In this document: one piece after another, positions 6,237 to 13,685 of the stretch
How the letters are laid out: the number at the start of each line of letters is the position of its first letter
Position numbering within the stretch: the stretch's first letter is position 1
From: Prevotella sp.
GTDB taxonomy: Bacteria; Bacteroidota; Bacteroidia; Bacteroidales; Bacteroidaceae
DNA: 36,909 bases
Assembly (NCBI GenBank): GCA_017964785.1
Contig: JAGCRH010000124.1
Span: forward strand, 1 to 36,909
Direction of reading: 5' to 3'
Translations under genes and position numbers: made by a program
Notes under the pieces: model-generated
Database searches by the model: none
What the model was told of the DNA's origin: nothing
The model's input: the letters and a program-made list of their open reading frames with translations, nothing else

Positions 6237-8582
6237 TTACCTTTTTACTTTTTTCCGTAGGGTCAGGATATTATGTCCATCGGCACGCTGGTAGGCCAGC
6301 CCGTCGGTCATCTGGTGGAGCATGATGATGCCCAGTCCACCAGGAGGCCGTTGGTCGGGAGGTACCGAGAGGTCGGTAGTAGAGCCTTCGGTGGGGTCGA
6401 AGGGCTGTCCGTCGTCGTCGATGGTCAGTACCAGTTGTCCGTCCTCCACCTTTGCCTGCAGCGTGATGCTTGTGGCCTCGCCATAGTTGATGATGTTGGC
6501 CACCGACTCCTCTACCGCCAGACGCAGGCGCTTGGCTTCCTTCTCGTCTATACCCGCCTGCTGGACGGCATTAGTGATGAATGGTAGCAGACATCCGATG
6601 TCTTCCATCGAGGCTTTCAGAGAGAGGTGAGAGGTGAGAGGGGAGAGGGGAGAGGAATGCCATTTGATGGCCAGCAGGGTGATATCGTCACTCTGTTCTG
6701 CCTCACCCGCATAACGGTGCGCCTCCGCCTCCATCTGTTCCACCAGTTGCTGGGCGGTATCGTTGTTGTGCGCCTGTACCAGTTGCACCACGTGTTTTCG
6801 GCCCATCGACTGTTTTTCAGTGTTCTTCGCCTCCGTGAGTCCGTCGGTATAGAGGAACAGCATATCGCCATCCTTCAGTTGCGCCTCCTGTCCCTCATAC
6901 GTCCAGTCCGACAGAGCGCCTACGGGCAGGTTGTGCTTGATGGGCAACGGCTCTCCAGCCACGAAAGGAGCCTCATGTCCGGCGTTGCAATAGTCGAGAT
7001 GACCTGTTTGGAGGTCGAGGATCCCCACGAACATCGTGACGAAGTAGTCGGATGCCGACTCCTCGCAGAGGTTCTTATTCGTCGCCTCTACGATGGCAGC
7101 AGCACTGTCAGCACGACGGGCCTCACTGCGGAACATGGCCCTCATCACCGCCATCATCAGGGCAGCGGGCACGCCTTTGCCTGTGACATCGCCGATGCAG
7201 AAGAAAAGACGGTTGTCACGGAGGAAATAATCATAGAGGTCGCCACCCACATCGCGGGCAGGTGTCAGCGAGGCATAAAGGTCGAAATCCTTTCGTCCTG
7301 AAGTGGACAGGGCGTTCTTCGGCAGCATCGCCATCTGGATGCCCTGGGCGATTTTCAGTTCCTGTTCCAGGGCCGCCTTCATCGTGATGGTCTTCCGCAG
7401 TTGCTCCACATAGATGGAGAGCGAGGTCTGCATATTCTCGAAGGCATCGTGCAGCAGGCGCACCTCGTCGCCAGTCTTGATCTCCGGCAGTGGTGAGGAG
7501 AAATTACCCAGTGCCACCTGGTCGGCCGACATGGCGAAGAGGTGCAGGGGTTTGGTGGTCTTTCGGATCAGGTGACTGCTGATGAAGTAGAGAACTACCA
7601 GTCCGATGAGCATCGTCAGCAGGATGATGGTGTTCAGTATCTTTCCGTTGTGGAAGATGACTTTTTCTGGTACCACGATGACCATTGTCCAATCTACATA
7701 TTTGATGGTGCGGTAATAAATCCAAGAGTCCACACCATCCACATTCATCATGGCCTCTCCTTTCTCTCTTTTCACCATTTCCGCCACCACGCGGTCGTCG
7801 AGGGTGTCGGGCGTTTCTTTCGTCTGTTCCACGAAACTTTCATTCAGCATAAGGCTCTCGTCAGGATGCACGATATAACGTCCATGACGGTCGATGATAA
7901 AGCAGTATGACTTACGTTTGTGTCCCTTCTCATACTTCTCGTTCATCTTTTGAATCTCTCTGATAAAGTCGCGATGCATCGACTGAAGCGACAATTGGAG
8001 GCAAAGCAGACCCACGGACTGTCCCTGATGGTTGTGAACCGGGGTGGCATAGGTGGTAAGCATCGTTCGTCGGTTGACATCTGTAACGTGGGCGGGGTCA
8101 AAGTGTGCACCGACCCAGATACCTGTATCGCTCTTCAAACAATCCTGATACCATGGCGCACGAAAATAGCCATACACGCTATCGATCTTGGCGATGTACA
8201 TCCGTCCGGTGGAATCGCGTCTGACCATAGGCATGAAGGTGCCTTTCTTCTCGGGATAGTAGTCCGGCAGAAACAGAATGGCACTGCTCTTCAACCCCGG
8301 ATTCATCTTGACGATGCGCTCCATGTGGTCGTATAGCATGTCGGGGTGGTCGATGTCGCGCTCGATGTCGTGTACATTGTTCTTCGCAGCCACATAGATA
8401 TCCGACAGTCTGCGGCGCGTCTCCTCTTGCATCCTGCGCAGGATACCCTCGTATCGCCCCTGCGCCTCGTCGAGCATGTAGTTCCTGACGGAGAAATAGA
8501 CGATGCTGGTGATGAAAGCCAACATCACCAGTACCACTATCATGATGCGATAGGTCAGCCGCTTCGCCAGAGAGTTCTGCAT
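6237..8582 (-). CDS. Membrane Cache-HAMP-SpoIIE phosphatase fused to an RsbW-like HATPase
   Basis: Starting from ATG 8582 the protein has 781 residues. TM1 is at about 10-33, followed by a periplasmic double-Cache sensor to about 310 (FLPDYYPEKKG, IDRHGRYIVHPDESL, VDWTMVIVVPEK). TM2 (ILLTMLIGLVVLYFI) and HAMP follow. A SpoIIE/RsbU PP2C domain spans about 430-640 (ARDVGGDLYDYF, GDVTGKGVPAALMMA, LFLYTDGLTEAKN, SDDITLLA), with its metal-binding Asp residues present. A heptad-encoded linker (SPLSPLTSHLSL) leads to a GHKL ATPase at about 660-781 (N-box EESVANIINYG, TIDDDGQPFDP, GGLGIIMLHQ). Phosphatase and kinase of a partner switch are thus one polypeptide. I chose 8582 over the in-frame ATG at 8636 because the promoter (8606-8637) lies between them. 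Confidence 0.92.
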   Translation of the reverse strand: MQNSLAKRLTYRIMIVVLVMLAFITSIVYFSVRNYMLDEAQGRYEGILRRMQEETRRRLSDIYVAAKNNVHDIERDIDHPDMLYDHMERIVKMNPGLKSSAILFLPDYYPEKKGTFMPMVRRDSTGRMYIAKIDSVYGYFRAPWYQDCLKSDTGIWVGAHFDPAHVTDVNRRTMLTTYATPVHNHQGQSVGLLCLQLSLQSMHRDFIREIQKMNEKYEKGHKRKSYCFIIDRHGRYIVHPDESLMLNESFVEQTKETPDTLDDRVVAEMVKREKGEAMMNVDGVDSWIYYRTIKYVDWTMVIVVPEKVIFHNGKILNTIILLTMLIGLVVLYFISSHLIRKTTKPLHLFAMSADQVALGNFSSPLPEIKTGDEVRLLHDAFENMQTSLSIYVEQLRKTITMKAALEQELKIAQGIQMAMLPKNALSTSGRKDFDLYASLTPARDVGGDLYDYFLRDNRLFFCIGDVTGKGVPAALMMAVMRAMFRSEARRADSAAAIVEATNKNLCEESASDYFVTMFVGILDLQTGHLDYCNAGHEAPFVAGEPLPIKHNLPVGALSDWTYEGQEAQLKDGDMLFLYTDGLTEAKNTEKQSMGRKHVVQLVQAHNNDTAQQLVEQMEAEAHRYAGEAEQSDDITLLAIKWHSSPLSPLTSHLSLKASMEDIGCLLPFITNAVQQAGIDEKEAKRLRLAVEESVANIINYGEATSITLQAKVEDGQLVLTIDDDGQPFDPTEGSTTDLSVPPDQRPPGGLGIIMLHQMTDGLAYQRADGHNILTLRKKVKR
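6626..6653. repeat. Array of four heptads (GGTGAGA type) in the SpoIIE-type gene
   Basis: On the plus strand the units are GGTGAGA, GGTGAGA, GGGGAGA, GGGGAGA in perfect phase. They are read on the minus strand as part of SSPLSPLTSHLS, exactly in the linker between the PP2C and ATPase domains. Unit number (four), length (28 bp) and orientation relative to the gene match the array in topB and one array in the methyltransferase gene. Confidence 0.85.
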
Positions 8583-8605
8583 ACCGTTAGAGAAATTAGT
8601 TGGTG

Positions 8606-8637
8606 CAAAGATAAATAAAAAAAACGGACTGACCAAA
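8606..8637 (-). promoter_or_regulatory. Bacteroidetes-type promoter of the partner-switching operon
   Basis: Read on the minus strand: TTTG (8637-8634), a 20-bp spacer, then TATCTTTG (8613-8606), a full match to the consensus for the Bacteroidetes primary sigma factor. Transcription should begin near 8599, about 17 bp before the ATG at 8582. The -33 TTTG lies in the loop of the upstream gene's terminator hairpin. Confidence 0.82.
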
Positions 8638-8647
8638 CATCAGTCCG
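8617..8647 (-). terminator. Rho-independent terminator of the 8678-10390 lipoprotein gene
   Basis: The hairpin CGGACTGA / TCAGTCCG (8625-8632 with 8640-8647) has a 7-nt loop and is followed on the minus strand by eight T (A run at 8617-8624). It starts about 30 bp after the lipoprotein stop codon. An A/T-rich flank on the other side also allows weak termination on the plus strand. Confidence 0.85.
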
Positions 8648-8677
8648 ATTTTTTAAATCTATCTCAGGGAAGATATC

Positions 8678-10390
8678 CTACTGCCCAGCCTTCTTGGCTA
8701 TCTGGGCTGCAGCCTCGGCAGCAGTTTCCTCCTTCAACTTTTTCACCATCTCGTAGAGTTTGTTGTTGCCGAAAGTGTTCTCGATATCCTTGTCGTCGAA
8801 ATGACACTGCCAGAGGGTCTTCTCAGGACCGAACACCACGTCCGTCTGCCAGTCGGCGATTTCAAGCGTCCATAATTTCAGTTTGGCACCGGCTCTGCCG
8901 TGAAGACCTAACTTGACATTGGCGTCGAAGGAGAACGATTTCTCTTCCCATGGGGCGATCTTCACATCCAAACCTGCGGTTACCATCGGGCCTACGCTGA
9001 AGGAGGGACCAGCCACTGCGGCTACCATGACGTCGCATCCGAGCATGACACCTACACCTGCTTTACCCTTGATGGTGCCACGTGGGGGGAGGATACTGAG
9101 ATCATCCTTCTTGGTCTTATAGTCGGCATCGTAACCCCAGCCTTTACCTTTTTTATACTTCAGTTCTGTGAAGAACTCGCTTTCATATTCATACTTGATA
9201 CCGGTATAGACACGACCTTCAATGCTTGCATCGACGTGGAGATAGAGTGCGGGCTGGAGGACAACGGGGATGGGCACGGGACCTACCTGGAAGTCGAATA
9301 CGTAGTTGCCCAGGCTGGCAATCTTGTAGTTCTGCTGGTCCTTGGGGATCTCGGCCTTGGCACCGATACCGATAGAGACCTCAGGGGATATTTTGACTGC
9401 ACCGTCGAGACGGGTCTCAAAACTCTTGGTATCCACTTTGAATATGCCGAAGGGGTTGAAGGCTACCAAGGCGTATGCCACGGGGTCGTCCCAGAAACTC
9501 TTTGTCGTGACCTGTGTATCGAACCTCAGAGTGTAGTCGAGCGTGACGTCGTATGGTATCTTGCTGTCGATGGTCAGCGTGTCTTTCTCTTCCTTACCCA
9601 CTTTGAGCGTGACCTTCTTTGGTGTCAGGGTACCGTTCATATTGATCAGACGTTCTTTCTGGTCGCAAGTGACATGACCGCCGCTGCCAATGAAGCGGAT
9701 GAAGAAATTCTTGATGTCGTCAAGCGTACCACGGGTACGTGGGAGGTTGAAGTTCTCACCGTTCATGATCTGCTCGGCTGTGAGCGTGACGTAGTCGCTT
9801 GCGCCACCGCTACGGGTCCTTGTACCCTCTTCACCTGGCAGGCTGAGAATTCTGACGGCTACGGGGTGGATCCTGTTCTGATCGTCGATGTATTTGTTGC
9901 TTTCACCACCGCGGGTCATGGCGGCATTGGGGTTGACGTAGATACCGGTGTTGAGTTCCACATTCTGACCAGCGAGCACCTCAGCAACACCTGCTGGGAC
10001 CACTGTGAGGATATACCTGTCGCCTACCAGTTCTTCCTTGATGGCACGGCGCAGATAAGGGATCTCCTCGAGGCTCTGCTTGATACCCATCGGGCGGCCC
10101 ACGAAACTGGTGATGCCCTTCTTGTCGGCCAGGGCTTTGCTGATGGCGATCTGGGTGGTGTCGGCATTCATTATCTGCACGTCGTTGGGCGTGATGAAGT
10201 CATTATAGATCAGTCCGATGGGCTGAACTGAGTTACCGTTTTGGGCAGCCATCTCCTGACTATTGTCGGCAACACTGCTCTCAGGTAACAACTCTTCATT
10301 GTCGCTGCATGCGGTGAATGACACTGCGAATAAACCTACGGTAAGTGTGCTCATGAGCACCTGCTTTACCAAAACGGACATCTTCTTCAT
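8678..10390 (-). CDS. Large lipoprotein of unknown function
   Basis: A 570-residue protein with a lipoprotein signal (VSFTACSDNEE, Cys28), so it is probably attached to the outer membrane. I do not recognise a domain. After an Asn/Ser-rich linker there is a mixed region to about residue 200 with two short low-complexity segments (MTRGGES, TRTRSGGAS). A beta-rich region follows with many alternating hydrophobic/charged strands and Gly-rich turns (GTIKGKAGVGVMLGCDVM, VAAVAGPSFSVGPMV). The C-terminus is a short Lys/Ala-rich helix (KKLKEETAAEAAAQIAKKAG). It is transcribed alone, between its own promoter and terminator. An adhesin, surface-binding or barrel-like role is possible; nothing in the sequence decides this. 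Confidence 0.8.
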   Translation of the reverse strand: MKKMSVLVKQVLMSTLTVGLFAVSFTACSDNEELLPESSVADNSQEMAAQNGNSVQPIGLIYNDFITPNDVQIMNADTTQIAISKALADKKGITSFVGRPMGIKQSLEEIPYLRRAIKEELVGDRYILTVVPAGVAEVLAGQNVELNTGIYVNPNAAMTRGGESNKYIDDQNRIHPVAVRILSLPGEEGTRTRSGGASDYVTLTAEQIMNGENFNLPRTRGTLDDIKNFFIRFIGSGGHVTCDQKERLINMNGTLTPKKVTLKVGKEEKDTLTIDSKIPYDVTLDYTLRFDTQVTTKSFWDDPVAYALVAFNPFGIFKVDTKSFETRLDGAVKISPEVSIGIGAKAEIPKDQQNYKIASLGNYVFDFQVGPVPIPVVLQPALYLHVDASIEGRVYTGIKYEYESEFFTELKYKKGKGWGYDADYKTKKDDLSILPPRGTIKGKAGVGVMLGCDVMVAAVAGPSFSVGPMVTAGLDVKIAPWEEKSFSFDANVKLGLHGRAGAKLKLWTLEIADWQTDVVFGPEKTLWQCHFDDKDIENTFGNNKLYEMVKKLKEETAAEAAAQIAKKAGQ

Positions 10391-10473
10391 AATTGTAATT
10401 TTTAAATTGTTATACCTTATTTATTTTATTAATTGTCTCTTTTGTCGTTTGTCGTTTTTGACTTCTGACACTG

Positions 10474-10504
10474 CAAAATTAGGATGAAAAATAGCAGGTT
10501 CCAA
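10474..10504 (-). promoter_or_regulatory. Candidate promoter of the lipoprotein gene
   Basis: On the minus strand a TTG core (10504-10502; GTTG over four bases, against TTTG) is followed by a 20-bp spacer and TAATTTTG (10481-10474). Transcription would start near 10467, giving a leader of roughly 77 nt that contains the TTTGTCG-like direct repeats. Confidence 0.65.
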
Positions 10505-10532
10505 CTATTTTCATGTTTTTCGCTTCCGTTTG

Positions 10533-10590
10533 TTGCGACAAGTGCCTGATATTGCGACAAACCCGCACATACCCCTCAAAATCTGTCGCA
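10533..10590. promoter_or_regulatory. Three TGCGACA motifs upstream of the lipoprotein promoter
   Basis: TTGCGACAA occurs at 10533-10541 and 10552-10560, 19 bp apart. Its core is inverted as TGTCGCA at 10584-10590. They begin about 30 bp upstream of the -33 element, where an activator would bind. No known regulator consensus was recognised. Confidence 0.4.
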
Positions 10591-10600
10591 TCAAACACAA

Positions 10601-10636
10601 AAAATCCCCGAAAGCCCTTCGACTTCCGGGGATTTT
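10601..10636 (-). terminator. Terminator of topB
   Basis: AAAATCCCCG (10601-10610) pairs with CGGGGATTTT (10627-10636) around a 16-nt loop that can add three more pairs. A run of T follows on the minus strand. It lies about 49 bp after the topB stop and could also stop plus-strand transcription. Confidence 0.82.
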
Positions 10637-10684
10637 ACTATTCCAATCTCGGTAACGACAGCCTGCAGTTCTCCGAACTCGAAC

Positions 10685-12607
10685 TCAACTATTAGGGGCG
10701 ACGGTCTTTGACGACTTTATTTTCTTCAGGTCGGCATCGGAGAGGACGGTGATGCGCCGGTTGCTGGAATCGGACATCACCTCCTGCACAATCTCCGCTA
10801 CCTGTTGTTTCAGTTCGTTGATGAACTGCTGGGCATCGTATTTCTGGTGCTCGATGTCGCGGAGTTTCTTCTCCCAGATGCCTGTGAGTTCGCAACTCTT
10901 CAAGAGTTCCTCGCGGATGAGGTCGATGAGTTCGATACCCGTCGGCGTAGCGATGAGACGCTTGCGGTCACGCTTGATATAGTGGCGTTTGAAGAGGGTC
11001 TCGATGATGCTGGCACGGGAGGAGGGGCGCCCGATGCCGTTTTCCTTCATGGCGGCGCGGAGGGTCTCGTCTTCCACGAACTTGCCAGCCGTCTCCATCG
11101 CGCGGAGCAGGGAGGCTTCGTTGTAATAAGGCGGGGGCGTGGTCCATTTCTCGGTGAGGGTGGGCTTGTGCTCACCGCTTTCGCCCTTGACGAAGGTGGG
11201 GAGGGTGCGCTCAGGATCAGAGGTGAGAGGTGAGAGGTTAGAGGTGAGAGATGTGTCTTGCTGATCCTCTTTTTCGGTGGCAGTATTGTCGCCTCTGACG
11301 ACGCGCCAGCCGGGGTCGAGGATCTCCTTGCCAGTGACTTTAAATTCAACGGTTTCGTTCTCGCCTTTAACCTCACCTAATACCGTCGTTGTTGAGAATT
11401 TGCAATCGGGCAGGAAAACCCCGATGAAGCGCCTTGCCACGAGGTCGAAGACCTTCTGCTCAACATCGGTGAGGTTCTGCGGGATGACACCTGTGGGGAT
11501 GATGGCGTGGTGGTCGGTGACCTTTGAGGTATCGAAGACGCGCTTCGACTTTTTCAGCGCCTTACCACCGATAGGCTTGATGAATTCCGCATAGGGGGCG
11601 ATACCCGCAAACTTGGTCTGGTAGAGCCCGTTCATAATCTGCGGACACTTAGGATAGATATCGTCGGAGAGATACTGCGTATCGACACGCGGATAGGTGG
11701 TAATCTTCTTTTCGTAGAGGCTCTGGATGAGGTTGAGCGTCATCTCGGCAGAGAAGGCGTACTTGCGGTTGCAGTCTACTTGCAGCGAGGTGAGGTCGTA
11801 GAGTTGTGGCGGCTGTTCCTTGCCCTCCTTCTTCTCGACCTTCGTCACGGTGAAGGGCTTGCCCTCGATGGTGGCGAAAGCCTTTTCGCCTTCTTCCTTC
11901 GAGGTGAACTTTCCCTTTGTAGCGGTGAAGATGGTGTCGCGATACTCCGTCGCCAGTACCCAATAGGGCTCAGGCTTGAAGTTCTCGATCTCCTTCTGGC
12001 GGTTGACGATGAGGGCGAGGGTGGGGGTCTGTACACGACCGATGGAGAGCACCTGACGGTTCTGTCCGTATTTCAGGGTGTAGAGACGGGTGGCGTTCAT
12101 ACCGAGCAGCCAGTCGCCGATGGCACGGGAGAGACCTGCGAGGTAAAGGGGCTGGTAGTCTTGCTGGTCCTTCAGGTTGGCAAAGCCCTCACGGATGGCC
12201 TCGTCGGTCATCGACGAGATCCAGAGACGCTTCACGGGACATTTGGCCTGTGCCTTCTGCATCACCCACCGCTGGATGAGTTCTCCCTCCTGTCCGGCGT
12301 CGCCGCAGTTCACGATGCCATCGGCAGCCTGCATCAGGCGTTCGATGATAGAGAACTGTTTCTTGATGCCGTTGTCATCGATGAGTTTGATGCCGAAGCG
12401 TGGCGGCACCATCGGCAGTTGCGTCAGGGCCCACGCTTTCCAGGCGGGGGTGTAGTCGCCCGGCTCCTTCAACGTACACAGGTGACCGAATGTCCACGTC
12501 ACCTGATAGCCGTTACCTTCCATATACCCGTCGTGCGAGGTGGTCGCCCCGATGATCCGTGCGATATCCCTCGCCACACTGGGTTTCTCTGCAATACATA
12601 CAATCAT
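10685..12607 (-). CDS. topB: DNA topoisomerase III (type IA)
   Basis: About 640 residues from ATG 12607 (MIVCIAEKPSVARDIARII, the TOPRIM start). The acidic TOPRIM motif is in the segment NCGDAGQEGELIQRW. The catalytic Tyr is about residue 305 in ITTYPRVDTQYLSDD, and ENGIGRPSSRASIIETL is the conserved C-terminal-core segment. The enzyme relaxes or decatenates DNA through a 5'-phosphotyrosine intermediate. A linker around residues 455-475 contains [12 protein letters not shown], encoded by the heptad array. An in-frame TTG at 12619 is possible but the ATG fits the family start. It is bounded by terminators on both sides, so it is probably monocistronic. Mobile-element topB copies exist, but no mobilization genes are nearby. 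Confidence 0.93.
   Translation of the reverse strand: MIVCIAEKPSVARDIARIIGATTSHDGYMEGNGYQVTWTFGHLCTLKEPGDYTPAWKAWALTQLPMVPPRFGIKLIDDNGIKKQFSIIERLMQAADGIVNCGDAGQEGELIQRWVMQKAQAKCPVKRLWISSMTDEAIREGFANLKDQQDYQPLYLAGLSRAIGDWLLGMNATRLYTLKYGQNRQVLSIGRVQTPTLALIVNRQKEIENFKPEPYWVLATEYRDTIFTATKGKFTSKEEGEKAFATIEGKPFTVTKVEKKEGKEQPPQLYDLTSLQVDCNRKYAFSAEMTLNLIQSLYEKKITTYPRVDTQYLSDDIYPKCPQIMNGLYQTKFAGIAPYAEFIKPIGGKALKKSKRVFDTSKVTDHHAIIPTGVIPQNLTDVEQKVFDLVARRFIGVFLPDCKFSTTTVLGEVKGENETVEFKVTGKEILDPGWRVVRGDNTATEKEDQQDTSLTSNLSPLTSDPERTLPTFVKGESGEHKPTLTEKWTTPPPYYNEASLLRAMETAGKFVEDETLRAAMKENGIGRPSSRASIIETLFKRHYIKRDRKRLIATPTGIELIDLIREELLKSCELTGIWEKKLRDIEHQKYDAQQFINELKQQVAEIVQEVMSDSSNRRITVLSDADLKKIKSSKTVAPNS
11222..11249. 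repeat. Array of four heptads (GGTGAGA type) in topB
   Basis: The units on the plus strand are GGTGAGA, GGTGAGA, GGTTAGA, GGTGAGA in perfect phase. Read on the minus strand they encode [10 protein letters not shown] in a linker that follows an acidic stretch (TATEKEDQQ). The array has the same length, unit count and gene-relative orientation as 6626-6653 and 381-408. Confidence 0.85.
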
Positions 12608-12616
12608 ATCGGGCGA

Positions 12617-12624
12617 CAAAATTA
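12617..12624 (-). promoter_or_regulatory. Candidate -7 box for topB
   Basis: TAATTTTG on the minus strand matches the Bacteroidetes -7 consensus. A 20-bp spacer leads back to TTTT in the loop of the preceding terminator, a weak -33. Transcription would begin only about 4 nt before the ATG at 12607, giving an almost leaderless mRNA. Confidence 0.4.
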
Positions 12625-12625
12625 C

Positions 12626-12665
12626 AAAAAATCCCTGAAACGGAAAAGGGTTTCAGGGAATTTTT
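12626..12665 (-). terminator. Terminator at the end of the 12-gene unit
   Basis: TCCCTGAAAC (12632-12641) pairs with GTTTCAGGGA (12650-12659) around an 8-nt loop. There are six T after it on the minus strand (A run 12626-12631) and five T on the plus strand, so it is probably bidirectional. It lies 10 bp after the SDR stop codon and is the first clear terminator since the kinase gene at 32 kb. Confidence 0.88.
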
Positions 12666-12668
12666 GTC

Positions 12669-13685
12669 TTAGAACTGGGCTTTGGCCGCTTCCTGCGCCG
12701 CGATGACACGCTCGCACCAGGCGTCGAACTCGGGGTCTTCCTCCTGGAGTTCGGGGTGGGCGAGGATATAGGCGACACAACGGCGCACACCCTCGTCGAA
12801 ACGAGTGGTGGCACAGAAGCCCGGCACGGCGCGCTTCAGTTTCCTGCAATCGAAGACAACGGTCGCTGCCTTGTCGCCGATGAGGTTGCCGGTGAAGTCC
12901 CACGCCTTCGGAGCAGTGGCAGCGAGGAAGTCGGAGGCGACGTGGTAGAGTTTGGGTGTCACGCCGAGGGCACGACCTGTGCACTCGTAGATCTGGTTCC
13001 AGGTCAACTGCTCATCGCTCATAATCTGGAAGGCCTCGCCGATGGCCTTGGGATTGCCTAACAGACCGATGAAGCCACGGGCGAAGTCCTCGTTCCAGGT
13101 GACAGTCCAAAGGGAAAAACCGTCGCCATGTACCAGCACGGGCTTGCCTTCCATCATACGTTTCAGCACCTGCCACGAGCCTTTCAGACCGTGCACGCTC
13201 AGGGGGACTGCCCGTTCGCAGTAGGTGTGCGAGGGACGGATAATCGTCACGGGGAAGCCCTTCTCACGGTATTCCTTCATCAGCAGTTCCTCACAGGCAA
13301 TCTTGTTGCGTGAGTACTCCCAGTAGGGATTGGCGAGAGAGGTGCCTTCGCTGATGACATGATTAGCGGCGGGCTTGTTGTAGGCTGAGGCCGACGAGAT
13401 ATAGACGTACTGACGGGTGCGCCCCTGGAAGAGACGGATGTCGCGCTCTACCTGCGAGGGCAGGAATCCGATGAACTCGCAGACGGCATCAAACTGTGTG
13501 TCGCCAATCTGACGAAGTACTTCGGCTGTGTCGTCGATGTTGGCGATGACTTGTTTCACACTGGCAGGCACCTCGCTCTTACGGGTGCCGCGATTGAGTA
13601 GCCACAATTCGTTATCGCTCTCTGCCAACTGACGGGTGATGGCACTGCTGATGGTGCCGGTTCCACCAATGATTAATATCTTCAT
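12669..13685 (-). CDS. Extended SDR / NAD-dependent epimerase-dehydratase family protein
   Basis: A 338-residue protein with an N-terminal Rossmann fold. The nucleotide loop is IIGGTGTISSAI at residues 4-15. SDR-type residues follow: the segment YVYISSASAYNKP, and an active-site Tyr/Lys pair YSRNK (the YxxxK motif). No signal peptide is seen, so it is cytoplasmic. The C-terminal half (TWNEDFARGFIGLLGN) resembles atypical or extended SDRs that act on sugar nucleotides or isoflavone-reductase-like substrates. The substrate is unknown. Its start overlaps the alcohol dehydrogenase stop as ATGA, so the two are probably made together. A terminator follows directly. Confidence 0.85.
   Translation of the reverse strand: MKILIIGGTGTISSAITRQLAESDNELWLLNRGTRKSEVPASVKQVIANIDDTAEVLRQIGDTQFDAVCEFIGFLPSQVERDIRLFQGRTRQYVYISSASAYNKPAANHVISEGTSLANPYWEYSRNKIACEELLMKEYREKGFPVTIIRPSHTYCERAVPLSVHGLKGSWQVLKRMMEGKPVLVHGDGFSLWTVTWNEDFARGFIGLLGNPKAIGEAFQIMSDEQLTWNQIYECTGRALGVTPKLYHVASDFLAATAPKAWDFTGNLIGDKAATVVFDCRKLKRAVPGFCATTRFDEGVRRCVAYILAHPELQEEDPEFDAWCERVIAAQEAAKAQF

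Larger units (their letters stand above)
10391..10684. other. 294-bp spacer between topB and the lipoprotein gene
   Basis: No coding potential was seen on either strand. From the topB side, the spacer holds the topB terminator hairpin (10601-10636), three TGCGACA motifs (10534-10590), the lipoprotein promoter (10474-10504) and a leader with two or three TTTGTCG-like direct repeats (10441-10461). Confidence 0.75.

Noticed and set aside
8583-8636. Longer N-terminus for the phosphatase fusion starting at 8636
   Set aside because: The consensus promoter at 8606-8637 and the preceding terminator overlap this stretch, so transcription starts downstream of that ATG.
10685-12607. topB taken as a sign of an integrative conjugative element
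   Set aside because: No relaxase, tra genes, integrase or attachment repeats are near it, and the gene has its own promoter-like and terminator sequences among chromosomal neighbours.
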